Source: Corallococcus sp. EGB (GTDB lineage Bacteria > Myxococcota > Myxococcia > Myxococcales > Myxococcaceae). From it: 64,000 bases of DNA. The notes under the pieces were generated by a model. That model worked only from the letters and a program-made list of their open reading frames with translations. It did not search any database and was not told the DNA's origin. Below are positions 7,885-17,038 of this stretch, piece after piece; positions within the stretch are counted from its first letter, which is position 1, and every line of letters begins with the position of its first letter. Made by a program: the position numbers and the translations under genes. The stretch spans positions 558,001 to 622,000 of the forward strand of contig NZ_CP079946.1 of assembly GCF_019968905.1 (NCBI RefSeq), in the 5' to 3' direction.

Positions 7885-10800
7885 AGACCTCCGTGCGTTT
7901 CGCGGCGCTGGCCGCGCTCCTGGTGTCCGGCGTGGCGCTGGCCAAGCCGCTCTACATCACCGTTCCGCGCTCCTACGGCAGCAGTGAGCCGGTGGCGGTG
8001 GACGTCGCCTTCGAGGACAAGGGCCCCGTCGAGCTGCGCGTGCTCCAGCCCGCGAACCTGGACGCGTTCATCCGCGCGCAGGGCGACCTGCGGCGCGCGT
8101 ACGAGACGCCGCCCACGCTGCTCAACCCGGGCCGGGGCCTGAGCCGTGGCCTCAACGCGGTGCGCTCGCCGGGCATCACGCTGATGGAGGCGCTGTCGCC
8201 CGCCTTCCGCCAGGAGGTGTCGGACTCGCTGCCGCCCGCGCCGGACGCGTCCTCGTCCGGCGCGCCGCTGGCGAAGGTGGCCGAAGGGCCGGAGAAGCTG
8301 GTGGGCACGCCGCCGGGCTTCTCCGTGGTGCGCAGCCAGTGGCTCAACCTGGACCTGGGCGGCGCGAACCGGGACTTCAACGTGCCGGGCTTCGACACGG
8401 GCGACAGCGGCAGCGGCTTCCAGGAGCGCCGCGTGCTGCTCGCGCCGCTGCCCGCGGGCACCTACGTGCTCCAGTTGGTGCAGGGCCGGGTGGAGGGGCA
8501 GGTGGTGCTCGTCGTCAGCGACGTCACCGTGCAGCTCAAGCAGACGGACGGCCAGGTGCTGGTGCGCGTGGCGGGGCGCGACCAGCAGCCGCGCGCCGGC
8601 GCGCAGGTGCAGGTGTACCTGCCCGCGGGCAAGGGCCCCTCGGGCACCACGGACGACAAGGGCGAGGTGACGCTCGCGGTGACGGAGCCGCGCATCATCG
8701 CGACGGTGACGGCCGGGAAGGACACGGCCATCGTGGACACGGACTTCTACTCCGCGCTGGCGGTGGCGCCGGATGTGTTCATCTACAGCGACAGGCCCAT
8801 CTACAAGCCGGGCAATGAGGTGAAGTTCCGCGGGCTCGTGCGCCAGCCGGACACGTTCCTCGCGCGCCTCTTCACGCCGAAGAAGCGCGACGTGCGCGTG
8901 AAGCTGGTGTCGCAGGAGGGCCGGGAGGTCGTCACCCGCGCGGCGGTGGACGAGTTCGGCGCGTTCAACGGCACGCTCAAGGTGCCGGACGACCTGGGCA
9001 CGGGCGTGCTGCGCATCGAGGCGGACCTGGACGAGCACCCCCACCAGGGCGAGGCGCGCGTGCAGGACTACGTGAAGCCCACGTTCTACCTGGAGGTGCA
9101 GCCCAGGTCGGAGACGGTGGTGCCGGGCCAGACGGTGGCCGTGACGGTGCGCGCGCGCCGCTACGCGGGCGGCGTGCCCAAGGGCGCGAAGTACGAGGTG
9201 TTCCTCTACCGCAGCCTGCTGGACGCGCCCGCGTGGGTGGACGACTCCGGCCGCGGGGGCCAGGGCAGCGCGGTGACGTACGGCACCGCCTCCAGCAGCG
9301 AGGGCAAGCTGAGCGTGCCGGAGCGGCTCTACTCCTCCGTCGCGGAGCGCCAGGCCACGGACGACCCGTGGTCCAGCGCGAGCGCGTTCAACGCGGACGG
9401 CGAGGCCGAGGTGGAGGTCGCCGTGCCCGCGCTCCAGCCGGGCGAGGAGCGGCTGCCGTACCGCTACAGCCTCACCGTGCGCGCGCGGGATGATCAGGAG
9501 ACGTTCGCCAACGGCACCGCCGCCTTCTTCCTGTCGAAGGTGGAGGTGCTGGGCCTGGCGCGGTACTCGGACGCGGTGGTGCGGAAGGGCGCGGAGGCGC
9601 AGCTGGCCGTGCGCGCCACCACGCTGTCCGGGAAGCCCTACGGCGTCACCACGGGCGAGGTGGCCTTCGTGCTGCGCCGCGCGGACGGCAGCGAGAAGAC
9701 GCTGGGCACGCAGGCCTTCACCACGCAGCAGGACGGCACGTCCCGGCAGAAGGTGCCCACGGCCGACGTGGGCACGGTGCTCGCGCGCGTGACGGTGAAG
9801 GACAAGAAGGGCGAGGCGTGGACGGGCGAGGAGTCGCTGCTCGTCATCGGCGGCGCGGACGAGCCCGTGGCGCAGGTGCCCAACCTCACGCTCGCGTCGC
9901 TGTCCGGCTCGCTGGCGCCGGGTGACAGCGCGAAGCTGGTGGCGCTGATGCCGGACGCCTGGGGGCCGGGCGGCCGGGACGCGGGGCCGGTGTGGGTGAC
10001 GCTGACGGGCGCGGGCCTGTATGGCACCTCGATGGTGCAGCTGAAGGGCCGCACGCTGGTGCACGACTTCCCGGTGGAGAAGCGCTTCGGCAGCGCGGTG
10101 TACGCGTCCGTGGCGTACCCCACGGCGACGGGCCGCTGGGAGGAGCGCACGGTGGCCTTCCGCATCGTCCCGAAGGAGCGCACGCTCACGGTGGCGCTGC
10201 AGCCGCGCCGCTCGGAGGCGCTGCCGCTCACGGAGCAGGCCATCGACGTGCGCGTCACCGACAGCGACGGCAACGGCGTGTCCGCGCAGCTGTCCGTGGG
10301 CGTGGTGGACAAGGCCGTGTACGCCATCCAGTCCGAGTTCCGCCCCGGCGTGCTCGACTTCTTCTACCCGCCGGCGCGCGACAACGTGACGAGCTTCTAC
10401 TCGGCGGAGTTCCAGGGCTACGGCTACGGCGAGCAGCTGGCGCGCAAGATGGCGGGGCTGCCCGACCATGCGTTCGCGTCCATCAAGCCGCCCAACCGCA
10501 ACGCGAAGGACCTGGAGAAGGACACGGCGCACTGGGACCCGGCCGTGGTGACGGACCGCGACGGGCGCGCGACGGTGCGCTTCACGCTGCCCTCCAACCA
10601 GACGCTGTGGGTGGTGACGGCGGTGGCGGCGGACACGTCCGGCCGCTTCGGTGAAGGCACGGCGGAGTTCGCCACGCGCGGCGGGCTGAACGTCTACGCG
10701 GCGCTGCCGCAGTTCCTGCGCGAGGGCGACGAGGCGCTCGCGTCCGTGCGGCTGGCCGCGGGTGAGAAGTCCAAGGGCAGCCAGATGTTGGACGTCAGCC

Positions 10801-12596
10801 TGCGCCCGGGCGGCGCGCTCCAGGCGGAGGCGCTGCAGCGCAAGCTGGAGCTGGGCGAGGGCGGCGAGCAGGTGGTGCCGGTGACGCTGCGCGCGGCGAA
10901 GACGGGTCCGGCGCAGCTCGCGGTGGACGTGGCGGGCGGCAAGGACCCGTTGCGCGACCTGAAGCGCTTCGACGTGGCGCCGGCCGCGGTGGAGGATCCG
11001 GTGCAGGTGAGCGCGTGGGGCGGCGGCGCGCTGGCGCTGGAGGCGCCGGAGGCGGCCACGCTGACGCGCGTGGAGCTGGTGCTCCAGCCCTCCACGGTGG
11101 ACGCGGCGCTCACCAACGTGCGCGAGCTGCTCACGTATCCATACGGGTGCCTGGAGCAGCTGGTCTCCACGACGGTGCCCAACGTGGCGGTGTACCAGGT
11201 GCTCCAGAAGGCCGGCGCGCTGGACAAGCTGGACCCGGAGTCGCAGGCGCTGCTGGCGGAGGCGCGCAGCCGCTCCGTGCAGGGCACGGCGCGCATCCTC
11301 GGGCTCGCGGTGAAGGGCGGCGGCTTCACCTGGTTCGGCGGCTACAACGAGCCGAGCCTGCCGCTCACGCTCATCGCGCTGGACGGCCTGGCGTACGCGT
11401 CCGAGGCGGGGCTGGTGGACCGCGACGACGCGCGCATCCAGGAGAGCGCGAAGTGGCTGGAGGCGCAGGCGAACCTGCCGCCGGAGTACGACGCGACGCG
11501 CGCCTACGTGCTGGCGCGCCTGCAGGGGCCGCGTCAGGCGGCGCGGGTGCGCGCGCTGGTGGAGGCCGCGAAGCCGGGGGATTTGTACCCGCTGGCGCTC
11601 GCGGTGCTGGCCGCGGAGAAGGCGGGCGTGATGAAGGAGCCCGGCCTCCAGGAGCGCATCCAGGGGCTGGTGAAGGAGAGCAACGAGGGCTTCGCGAAGC
11701 TCGCGGGGCTCAAGGGGGACGCGGAGACGTCCGAGGCGTTCTACCGCTACCCGCTGCGGCGCGTGGGCCTCACCGCCATCACCGCGCACGCGGCGTCGTT
11801 CGGCACGCTGGACATCACGCGCGCGCGCAAGCGCATCCTGGAGATGCTGAGCGAGCCGGGCCTGTCCACCTTCGACCGGAGCACGGCGCTGTTGCACTCG
11901 CTCTGGCTGGTGGAGCGCGACGCGAAGGCCTTCAAGGGCATGGCGCCGCCGGAGGTGAAGGGCGCGTCGGCGCCGGTGAGGTTCTCGCCGCGCGGCATGG
12001 GCCTGGTCGCCACGCTGCCGGCGGGCACGCGCACGGTGGACGTGGGCGGCTTCGACGGCGTGGCCACGCTGCGCGCCGCCGCGGCGACGCCGCTCAAGGA
12101 CGTGCAGCCGCGCGTGAACGGCATGTCCGTGGAGCGCGCGTACTACGTGCTGCGCGAGGGCGGGAAGGTGAAGCTGGAGGCGGGCGCGTCCGTGACGCAG
12201 GGCGAGGAGGTCTACGTGGAGCTGAAGCTGGACGCGCGCGGGGAGAACCGGGCGCGCTCGGCGTACTACGTGGTGGAGGACGCGGTGCCGGCGGGCTTCG
12301 TTCCGCTCCAGGAGGACAAGGTCTTCCGGGGGCCGCCGCACTCGCTGCCGCTGGCGCCGGAGGCGCTCAAGCGCCGGCAGCTGGACCCCTCGCACGCGAC
12401 GTTCTTCTTCGAGGAGCCGGCGTGGTGGAGCGACAGCCCGCGCACGGTGGGCTACGTGATGCGCGCGCAGTTCGCGGGCACGTTCGCGGCGCCGCCCGCG
12501 ACCATCGAGGACATGTACTCGGCGCGCATCCGGGGCCGCACGGCGTCAGCCGTGTTGAAGGTGGTGCCCTCGAAGACGTCCGTGAGCGACCTGTAG
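7881..12596 (+). CDS. yfaS: Bacterial alpha-2-macroglobulin (YfaS-like) with intact CLEQ thioester motif
   Basis: A 1571-residue secreted macroglobulin. Residues 1-21 form a Sec signal peptide ending ALA-KP, with no lipobox Cys, so the product should be free in the periplasm rather than lipid-anchored. The MG2-type motif DRPIYKPGNEVKFRG lies near residue 310 and the A2M domain (WDPAVVTDRDGRATVRFTLP) near 880. The thioester domain contains YPYGCLEQ with Cys1090, the CXEQ form that makes the Cys-Gln thioester used to trap attacking proteases. Macroglobulins of this operon type are usually described as lacking CXEQ, so its retention is notable. Alpha-helical repeats of the thioester domain run to about 1350, followed by the receptor-like C-terminal beta domain. 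It probably protects the periplasm from proteases or links to peptidoglycan synthesis, as proposed for Pseudomonas MagD. Confidence 0.95.
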   Translation: MKTSVRFAALAALLVSGVALAKPLYITVPRSYGSSEPVAVDVAFEDKGPVELRVLQPANLDAFIRAQGDLRRAYETPPTLLNPGRGLSRGLNAVRSPGITLMEALSPAFRQEVSDSLPPAPDASSSGAPLAKVAEGPEKLVGTPPGFSVVRSQWLNLDLGGANRDFNVPGFDTGDSGSGFQERRVLLAPLPAGTYVLQLVQGRVEGQVVLVVSDVTVQLKQTDGQVLVRVAGRDQQPRAGAQVQVYLPAGKGPSGTTDDKGEVTLAVTEPRIIATVTAGKDTAIVDTDFYSALAVAPDVFIYSDRPIYKPGNEVKFRGLVRQPDTFLARLFTPKKRDVRVKLVSQEGREVVTRAAVDEFGAFNGTLKVPDDLGTGVLRIEADLDEHPHQGEARVQDYVKPTFYLEVQPRSETVVPGQTVAVTVRARRYAGGVPKGAKYEVFLYRSLLDAPAWVDDSGRGGQGSAVTYGTASSSEGKLSVPERLYSSVAERQATDDPWSSASAFNADGEAEVEVAVPALQPGEERLPYRYSLTVRARDDQETFANGTAAFFLSKVEVLGLARYSDAVVRKGAEAQLAVRATTLSGKPYGVTTGEVAFVLRRADGSEKTLGTQAFTTQQDGTSRQKVPTADVGTVLARVTVKDKKGEAWTGEESLLVIGGADEPVAQVPNLTLASLSGSLAPGDSAKLVALMPDAWGPGGRDAGPVWVTLTGAGLYGTSMVQLKGRTLVHDFPVEKRFGSAVYASVAYPTATGRWEERTVAFRIVPKERTLTVALQPRRSEALPLTEQAIDVRVTDSDGNGVSAQLSVGVVDKAVYAIQSEFRPGVLDFFYPPARDNVTSFYSAEFQGYGYGEQLARKMAGLPDHAFASIKPPNRNAKDLEKDTAHWDPAVVTDRDGRATVRFTLPSNQTLWVVTAVAADTSGRFGEGTAEFATRGGLNVYAALPQFLREGDEALASVRLAAGEKSKGSQMLDVSLRPGGALQAEALQRKLELGEGGEQVVPVTLRAAKTGPAQLAVDVAGGKDPLRDLKRFDVAPAAVEDPVQVSAWGGGALALEAPEAATLTRVELVLQPSTVDAALTNVRELLTYPYGCLEQLVSTTVPNVAVYQVLQKAGALDKLDPESQALLAEARSRSVQGTARILGLAVKGGGFTWFGGYNEPSLPLTLIALDGLAYASEAGLVDRDDARIQESAKWLEAQANLPPEYDATRAYVLARLQGPRQAARVRALVEAAKPGDLYPLALAVLAAEKAGVMKEPGLQERIQGLVKESNEGFAKLAGLKGDAETSEAFYRYPLRRVGLTAITAHAASFGTLDITRARKRILEMLSEPGLSTFDRSTALLHSLWLVERDAKAFKGMAPPEVKGASAPVRFSPRGMGLVATLPAGTRTVDVGGFDGVATLRAAAATPLKDVQPRVNGMSVERAYYVLREGGKVKLEAGASVTQGEEVYVELKLDARGENRARSAYYVVEDAVPAGFVPLQEDKVFRGPPHSLPLAPEALKRRQLDPSHATFFFEEPAWWSDSPRTVGYVMRAQFAGTFAAPPATIEDMYSARIRGRTASAVLKVVPSKTSVSDL

Positions 12597-12599
12597 CCC

Positions 12600-14960
12600 A
12601 TGGGGTGGGCCGTCGCCGTCGCCGTGTTGTTGTCGGCCTCGCCCACCTTCGTCACGCGGGGGGACGTGACCCCGGAGGCGGACCTGCGCCGAGAGGCCCA
12701 GGCCGCCTGGACGTCGCTGGAGGCGCAGTACGCGGCGCAGGCGGGAGGGCTTCCCAAGAGGGCCCCCGCCACCGTGTCACTCCAGGGGGGCACGTCGCTC
12801 GCGCCCGAGCGCAACGCGCAGGGGCGGCCTGGCGTGGTGGAGCTGCGGCAGAACACGCCCGGCGTGCTGGACGCGAGGACGCGCACGGCGCTGCGGCATG
12901 AGCTGGCGCACCAGTTGCTGTGGTGGGCCTGTCCCGCGTCCAGCGAGGACCGGCTGTTCCACGAGGCCTTCGCCCTGACGGTGAGTGGCGAGCTGCCCGC
13001 CTGGCGCGACGGCCCGTACCAATCCCTGACGAGCGCGGCGCAGGCGGTGGCGAGCGCTCCGTCGGTGGACACGCCGCGAGCGAGGAGGGGACTGGCGCGC
13101 ATCCTGGGAGAGCACGCGGGGTTCCCCGCCGCGCTGACGCGCAGGCTGCGCCAGTGTCATGACGGCGCGCGATGGGCCGCGCCCCTGACGGTGGAGGAGC
13201 TGGCGGACGTGGCGGTGCTCGCGCCGGAGCCGGCCACGGTGGTGGTGAGCCGGCACTCGGGAGAGGTGCTGTTCGCCGAGGGCGATGTCCGCCGCGCGGT
13301 GCCCTATGGCTCCTCGCTCAAGCCGTTCCTGTACGCCGCGGGGACCGCCCTCGCGCGAGCGGACGCAGGGGCTTCACCTCGCGGCGCCAGCGACCCCGGA
13401 GGAGCTGTCACGGCTGCCGGAGCGAGTCCCCCGGTCCAGGGCGCGGCCGCTGGTGCTCCAGAGGCCCACGCGCCTCCGCTGCTCCCGCCGCGCCCGGGCG
13501 TGCAGGAGTGGGCCTGCGGCGCGGGGCTTCCTGCGAAGGTGGATGCACGGCTCGCGCTCCTGCGCTCCTGCAACGGCTGGTTCCTGGACTGGGAGGCCAC
13601 GGGCCGCGCGCCCGGGGACTTCGGCGTCTGGGGCCCCGTGCTGTCCTCCGTGGGGCTCACCGGCCTGCCCGCGGACATGACGGAGGCCATCGGGCTTCGC
13701 TCCGCGCACGGGCTGTCCCCGTGGGGCATGGCGCAGGCGTACCGGCTGCTCGCGGAGGCGCGGCCGGACGTGCTCGCGCTGCTCACCGGCAACGTGGACG
13801 AAGGCACGCTCAGTGGCCTCGCCACGTCGAAGGCGCTGAAGGGCGTCGCCACCAAGACGGGCACGGTGCGCGACGCCGCGAGCCGCCCCCAGCTCGGGTG
13901 GATCGCCGCCGTGGACGCGGACCTCGTCGCCGTCCTCGTGCGGCCCGGCAAGATGCCCCGGCACTTCGTGGACGAGCTCCCCGCGCTCCTCGCCCGCGTG
14001 CGCCAGCAGGCGGGGCTGGACGCCGCGCGCGTGCAGGTGCTCGGCCTGCTGCCGTCCGCGACCGTGGAGGCCCGCTGCGCGGGCGCGGGCTTCTTTCTCG
14101 ATGACGGCACCCCGCGCGCCGCACCCGCGGACTTCTCGCGCCTGGACGCGCTCACCGCGAAGGGGCCCGCCGTCTGCCTGGGCGGCCCCTGGCGCGTGCG
14201 CTTCCCGGACGGCCCCGACGGAGGCCGCGACTACGCGGGCGTCTTCACCTGGTCCACGCCCCCTCCGTACCGCCAACCCCCCGGCGTGCCCACCACGCCC
14301 AGCGCCCTCAAGGCGCGGCGCGGCTCCGACTTCGTCTTCCGCACCACGCGCGTGCAGTACACCGCCGGCGTCATCGCCGCCGAGGACGTCACGCTCCAGG
14401 GCGAAGCCCGCGTCGCCCTGGCCCGCGTGGCCGCGCACAACGAACGCCACGCCGACACCCGCCACCCCGGCCGCGCCGTCTGCGACACCACCCACTGCCA
14501 GGCCTTCCGGGGCACCGTGCGCGTCCGCCCGGAAGACTCCCGCGCCCTCCAGCGCAAGCCGCTGAAGTGGGACGCGTGGCTCACCTTCTCGCAAGGCGGC
14601 GACACCCCGTGGAGCGAGGTCCGCCCCCGCGCGGAGGTGGAGGCCCTGCTGGGCACGAACCTCGTCTCCCTGCGCTTCGACTCCGGCCGCGTGCGCTACC
14701 TGTGCACCGAAGGCACCCCCGCCGCTCCCTACGAGGACGCGCGCTCCCTCCCGTGCGACACGCTGCGCGCCGGCCTCAGGCTCCCCTCCTGTCCCCAGCG
14801 CGCCTCCTTCGACGGACCCCAGGTCCGCTTCGAGGGCCAGGGCCGCGGCCACGGCGAGGGCCTGGACGTCGAAGCCGCCAAGGCCAGCCCCGGCCTCTCC
14901 AGCGACGCCCTCCTGGAGCGCGCCTTTGGAGCCCGGGGCCCCCCGCCGCCCACCCCCTGA
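12600..14960 (+). CDS. yfaQ: YfaQ-like multimodular cell-wall protein (DUF2300)
   Basis: A 786-residue protein with a short signal sequence, starting 3 bp after yfaS. Three modules can be seen. Residues 100-104 read HELAH, a zinc-peptidase HExxH, with a second His/Glu pair (FHEAF) about 20 residues on. Then a penicillin-binding-protein-like region has all three serine acyl-enzyme motifs in order: S238-S-L-K241, S323-C-N325 and K419-T-G-T422. The C-terminal third resembles SpoIID/LytB, ending in GRGHGEG (748-754). The set suggests peptidoglycan peptide and glycan chemistry in the periplasm. DUF2300 proteins are officially uncharacterised, so the activities are inferred from motifs. Being the last operon gene ties macroglobulin defence to wall metabolism. 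Confidence 0.85.
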   Translation: MGWAVAVAVLLSASPTFVTRGDVTPEADLRREAQAAWTSLEAQYAAQAGGLPKRAPATVSLQGGTSLAPERNAQGRPGVVELRQNTPGVLDARTRTALRHELAHQLLWWACPASSEDRLFHEAFALTVSGELPAWRDGPYQSLTSAAQAVASAPSVDTPRARRGLARILGEHAGFPAALTRRLRQCHDGARWAAPLTVEELADVAVLAPEPATVVVSRHSGEVLFAEGDVRRAVPYGSSLKPFLYAAGTALARADAGASPRGASDPGGAVTAAGASPPVQGAAAGAPEAHAPPLLPPRPGVQEWACGAGLPAKVDARLALLRSCNGWFLDWEATGRAPGDFGVWGPVLSSVGLTGLPADMTEAIGLRSAHGLSPWGMAQAYRLLAEARPDVLALLTGNVDEGTLSGLATSKALKGVATKTGTVRDAASRPQLGWIAAVDADLVAVLVRPGKMPRHFVDELPALLARVRQQAGLDAARVQVLGLLPSATVEARCAGAGFFLDDGTPRAAPADFSRLDALTAKGPAVCLGGPWRVRFPDGPDGGRDYAGVFTWSTPPPYRQPPGVPTTPSALKARRGSDFVFRTTRVQYTAGVIAAEDVTLQGEARVALARVAAHNERHADTRHPGRAVCDTTHCQAFRGTVRVRPEDSRALQRKPLKWDAWLTFSQGGDTPWSEVRPRAEVEALLGTNLVSLRFDSGRVRYLCTEGTPAAPYEDARSLPCDTLRAGLRLPSCPQRASFDGPQVRFEGQGRGHGEGLDVEAAKASPGLSSDALLERAFGARGPPPPTP

Positions 14961-14988
14961 GTCCTCCCGCCGCCGCCCCCACCTGAAC

Positions 14989-15016
14989 CCCGTGGGCTCT
15001 CTGTCACCCACACGGG
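14989..15016 (+). terminator. Imperfect hairpin after the yfa operon
   Basis: CCCGTGGG (14989-14996) pairs with CACGGG (15011-15016) and the preceding CC across a two-base bulge. It lies 29 bp past the yfaQ-like stop and is the best terminator candidate for the operon, although no T run follows. A weaker 5-bp repeat, TACGG/CCGTA, at 15061-15077 sits just before the next gene and could be a regulatory site. Confidence 0.35.
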
Positions 15017-15101
15017 AAACCACGAAATACGAGCTGACACGGGCTCCTGATAACAGCTATTACGGAAGAATACCGTAGCGCTGTTTGGTGCGAGGGGCCC
15101 A

Positions 15102-16127
15102 ATGGCGGAGGGAATGAGCGAGGCGGAGGCCACGCGGCGCGCGTTGGAGGCGTTGCCGGAGGGCCTTCGGGTGCGCTGGGTCCAGGAGGGCCGCGGGGCC
15201 TGGGTCCTGGGCTGTCAGGACTCGAGGCCGAACCTGCACGCGCCCCGGGGCGAGGAGGTGCTCATCCAGGGCGAGCTGTGGCTGTTGGGGGCCCGCTACG
15301 TGGAGGGCGCGGTGCCGCGAGGCGCCCTGCGGGTGTGGCTGCTGGAGGGCCCGGTGCGGCACGTGCTGGCCGCGCGCGTGGCGGTGTGCGGCGACGACCT
15401 GACGCTGGGGCTGGGGCCCCCTGGGGCGCGGGTGCCGTCGGCGCGCGTGGTGTGTCAGCGCGTGGAGTGGCGGCCGTACTCGGTCGCGAACGCGGCGCCG
15501 CTGGCGGCGGGCTTCGTGGACCTGTGGCGCGGCCTGGGCCGGGGCGCACGGCTGGAGCGGCTGGTGCTGGAGGTGGAGGGCGTGGTGGAGGGATGCGCGC
15601 GCGTGTCCCCCTTCGTGGAGGTGGAGGCGGACCGCAAGAAGTGCAGCCGGAGCTCCGCGACCCGCCATCCGCTGCCAGCCTTCGAGGTGTCCTCCGCGGA
15701 CGTGCTGCGCGACTGCCGCCTGTGGCTGCGCGCGACGGCGCACGCGCTGACCCGTGAGGCGCCCTTCCTGCGCGAGGTGTATCTGCCCGCGGGTGACGGC
15801 GCGCCCTCGTCGCCGGAGGCCACGGCCGCGAGCGAATCGGTGGGCGCGCTGCTGGAGCGGCGGCTGCGCTGGGCGGACGCGTGGCTGACGCCCTCCGCGC
15901 TGCTGGAGCTGGAGGTGTCGCGCGCGGTGCCCGAGGACGCGGGCGCCGGGGCGTGCTGGCTCACCGCGCGCTTCGAGCAGGCGCAGACGGGCGGGGCGGC
16001 CACCACCGTCACGCTGTTCGACACGCCCGTCTTCTCCCCGGAGGTGCTGTTGGTGCTGCGCGGCTGGGCCCAGGCCACGGCGCAGCGGCGCGGCGCGGTG
16101 GTCCGCGGCCTGCTGTCCGTGGAGTGA
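15102..16127 (+). CDS. Unrecognised 341-residue protein
   Basis: I cannot assign a family. The protein is soluble-looking, with no signal peptide or membrane span, and alternates beta-rich segments (about 15-150) with helical ones. It has seven cysteines spread along its length (for example GCQDS, VCGDD, KKCSR, DCRLW, ACWL), unusual for a cytoplasmic protein of this organism. Start: ATG at 15102, with a second in-frame ATG at 15114; the Shine-Dalgarno match (GCGAGGGG) is modest for both. Codon bias (G/C at third positions throughout) supports a real gene. It stands alone, with hairpins before and after, so it is probably monocistronic. Confidence 0.7.
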   Translation: MAEGMSEAEATRRALEALPEGLRVRWVQEGRGAWVLGCQDSRPNLHAPRGEEVLIQGELWLLGARYVEGAVPRGALRVWLLEGPVRHVLAARVAVCGDDLTLGLGPPGARVPSARVVCQRVEWRPYSVANAAPLAAGFVDLWRGLGRGARLERLVLEVEGVVEGCARVSPFVEVEADRKKCSRSSATRHPLPAFEVSSADVLRDCRLWLRATAHALTREAPFLREVYLPAGDGAPSSPEATAASESVGALLERRLRWADAWLTPSALLELEVSRAVPEDAGAGACWLTARFEQAQTGGAATTVTLFDTPVFSPEVLLVLRGWAQATAQRRGAVVRGLLSVE

Positions 16128-16181
16128 CGCCGCCTCATCCGTTCCATCCATGGGGCCTCGCCCCCTGGGGTGGGGCGCTCG

Positions 16182-16197
16182 GCCAGGCGGCCCTGGC
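16182..16197 (+). terminator. 6-4-6 hairpin between the unrecognised gene and the DUF4142 gene
   Basis: GCCAGG (16182-16187) and CCTGGC (16192-16197) form a perfect stem around a CGGC loop, 54 bp past the upstream stop. A run CCCC...GGGG just before it may extend the structure. No T tract follows. The lower-GC stretch at about 16200-16245 after it is the likely promoter region of the next gene. Confidence 0.35.
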
Positions 16198-16269
16198 AAC
16201 CGGCAAACGTGTCCACACCTTGCCTACGTCAAAACATTCATCCGCTTGAAGGCGGGGGAGGCAGGGCCC

Positions 16270-16956
16270 ATGGGCAAGGCGAACTGGAAGACGCAGGCGG
16301 TGGCGGCGGCGGTCATGACGGGTCTGATGGGCTCCGCGGCTCATGCCCAGGACCAGACCAAGCAGCAGAAGCACGAGATGGAGCGGGGCAAGGCCGTGGG
16401 CAAGGCGGCCGCCAAGCGCGTGCAGTACGTGGGCAAGCTGGCCGTCTTCAACAACCGGCAGATCAAGCTGGCGCAGCTCGCGGAGCAGCAGGCGTCGGAC
16501 CCGCAGGTCAAGCAGTTCGCCACCAAGCTGCGCGAGGAGCATGAGCAGAGCCAGAGCCGCCTGCGCGACTGGGCCCAGCAGAAGCAGATCGAGGTCAGCG
16601 CGCTCACCGACAACAACATCACCTCAGAGGAGATGATGGGAACGGGCGGCTCCGGCGTGCAGCAGGGCTACCAGGAGAAGATGCAGGGCACCGGTGAGAA
16701 GCTGGGCCGGGCTCACGACAAGACGACCGAGGAGATCAACACGCTCCAGGCGAAGCAGGGCCCCGAGTTCGACAAGGCCTTCGTGACGCGCATCGCGGAG
16801 GACCAGAAGAAGGGCATGTCCCTGCTCGAGGAGGGCCACAAGGAGTACAAGAACGACGCCACCTTCCTGGCGCTCCTGGGCCAGGAAGAGCGCATGGTCC
16901 GCGGCAACGAGACGCAGGCGAAGGAACTCGAGAAGCAGATGAAGCACGTGAAGTAG
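16270..16956 (+). CDS. DUF4142 family secreted protein
   Basis: A 228-residue protein with a clear signal peptide (MGKANWKTQAVAAAVMTGLM..., cleavage after AHA at about residue 23). It is followed by a Lys/Glu/Gln-rich helical body with the DUF4142 pattern: a long helix around AVFNNRQIKLAQLAEQQASD, then KQFATKLREEHEQ, and near the end KGMSLLEEGHKEYK. DUF4142 proteins are ferritin-like four-helix periplasmic or outer-membrane proteins of unknown function, often induced by stress. The ATG at 16270 is preferred to upstream in-frame starts because it opens the signal peptide and has a GGGGGAGGCAGG run before it. No partner gene is evident. Confidence 0.88.
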   Translation: MGKANWKTQAVAAAVMTGLMGSAAHAQDQTKQQKHEMERGKAVGKAAAKRVQYVGKLAVFNNRQIKLAQLAEQQASDPQVKQFATKLREEHEQSQSRLRDWAQQKQIEVSALTDNNITSEEMMGTGGSGVQQGYQEKMQGTGEKLGRAHDKTTEEINTLQAKQGPEFDKAFVTRIAEDQKKGMSLLEEGHKEYKNDATFLALLGQEERMVRGNETQAKELEKQMKHVK

Positions 16957-17038
16957 CCGTGCCCGCGTGTGTAGCGCGGTGGGCGCCGGGCCGCCGGGCC
17001 GGTTGACTCGGCCAGGTCCGGCGCCTATCCCCTTCCAG

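Noticed and set aside
7725..12395. A 1556-codon open frame antisense to the macroglobulin gene
   Set aside because: It arises from the G/C third-position bias of the real gene; its product is rich in His/Arg/Gln with no domain, and the sense gene has clear motifs.
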